From assembly GCA_002477465.1 (NCBI GenBank), contig DLPV01000008.1, forward strand, positions 28,344-34,050: a DNA stretch of 5,707 bases. Direction: 5' to 3'. The stretch comes from Gammaproteobacteria bacterium UBA7449. Lineage in GTDB: Bacteria > Pseudomonadota > Gammaproteobacteria > Pseudomonadales > Pseudohongiellaceae. Positions 5,429 to 5,707 of the stretch are shown piece after piece (position 1 is the stretch's first letter; each line of letters begins with the position of its first letter). Under the pieces are notes generated by a model that was given only the letters and a program-made list of their open reading frames with translations, made no database searches and was not told the origin of the DNA. The translations under genes were made by a program, and so were the position numbers.

Positions 5429-5432
5429 AACC

Positions 5433-5707
5433 GTGAAAGTCTCTAAAATCAGGATTATGGCCGGGATCGCCTTTGCAGGCAGTATGGTGTTTGGACTGGC
5501 GTCTTGTGGCGCCAGCGACGCAGGATTTCCACCCATTGGTAAGCCGCCAGCTTTTGACTATGCGGATGGTGACGAGTGGCGTTCAACTATGCATCGTCTG
5601 GCATTTGAGCTGCAGCAGCTGGGCCTGGCAATGATAGGTGAAGACTACCGGGATACCATGTTCCAACAACAGATCGTCAATCACCTTGATAACATCGAAA
5701 GAATTGG
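5433..5707 (+). CDS. Lipoprotein, 3' truncated; predicted helical
   Basis: 91 complete codons are present and the frame is still open at the window end. The N-terminus is a clear lipoprotein signal peptide: basic KVSKIR, hydrophobic stretch, and lipobox L-A-S-C with Cys25 (codon 5505-5507) as the lipid attachment site. Gly, Ala and Ser follow rather than Asp, so outer-membrane sorting is expected. After a Pro-rich linker (about 32-42), residues from about 48 look helical and amphipathic (MHRLAFELQQLG, QQQIVNHLDNIERI), which could be the first helices of a small bundle. A cytochrome c'-like or other four-helix domain is one possibility, but any haem motif (CxxCH) would lie outside the window. 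The start is GTG, fixed by the strong ribosome binding site. It shares an operon with the desulforedoxin-like gene and so is probably under the same FNR-type control. Confidence 0.85.
   Translation, partial: MKVSKIRIMAGIAFAGSMVFGLASCGASDAGFPPIGKPPAFDYADGDEWRSTMHRLAFELQQLGLAMIGEDYRDTMFQQQIVNHLDNIERI

Overview
The window looks like chromosomal DNA of a free-living, oxygen-using proteobacterium, most likely a marine-type gammaproteobacterium. This rests on moderate GC (about half, by eye), Shine-Dalgarno-led genes, a typical proteobacterial catalase-peroxidase, a lipobox lipoprotein and an FNR/ANR-type operator. The assignment is an inference from gene style; no rRNA or other phylogenetic marker is present. 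I see no mobile element, tRNA, rRNA or CRISPR array.

Layout, left to right. (1) Positions 1-1929, plus strand: the last 642 codons of katG, cut by the window edge just after the distal haem-pocket motif. (2) Positions 1961-1992: a strong hairpin with A and T tracts on its two sides, able to stop transcription from both directions between convergent genes. (3) Positions 2019-5046, all minus strand and read right to left: an ADP-ribosylglycohydrolase-fold protein (5046 to 3946), a secreted META/HslJ-like protein (3891 to 3427), a 198-base gap, a membrane fatty-acid-desaturase-type di-iron protein (3228 to 2440) and a SnoaL/NTF2-like protein (2363 to 2019). The gaps of 54, 198 and 76 bases mean that co-transcription is possible but not shown. 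(4) Positions 5047-5264: a divergent intergenic region rich in palindromes. (5) Positions 5265-5707, plus strand: a 46-residue, six-cysteine desulforedoxin-like protein followed 27 bases later by a lipoprotein gene that runs off the window.

The most interesting part is the right end. An exact TTGAT-N4-GTCAA site (FNR/ANR/DNR type), overlapped by a CRP-like site, sits about 105 bases upstream of the small cysteine-rich protein. The spacing would suit a class II activated promoter. Between the likely transcription start and the gene lie a perfect 7-bp inverted repeat and a possible Cys-rich 20-codon leader ORF. Together these suggest an oxygen- or NO-responsive two-gene unit: a probable cytoplasmic Fe(Cys)4 or Zn(Cys)4 protein plus an envelope lipoprotein predicted to be helical. 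Its function is unknown to me. The divergent ADP-ribosylglycohydrolase homologue lacks the usual TDDT and DTDT metal-binding signatures and carries GGDN-x-HRG instead, so its reaction should not be assumed.
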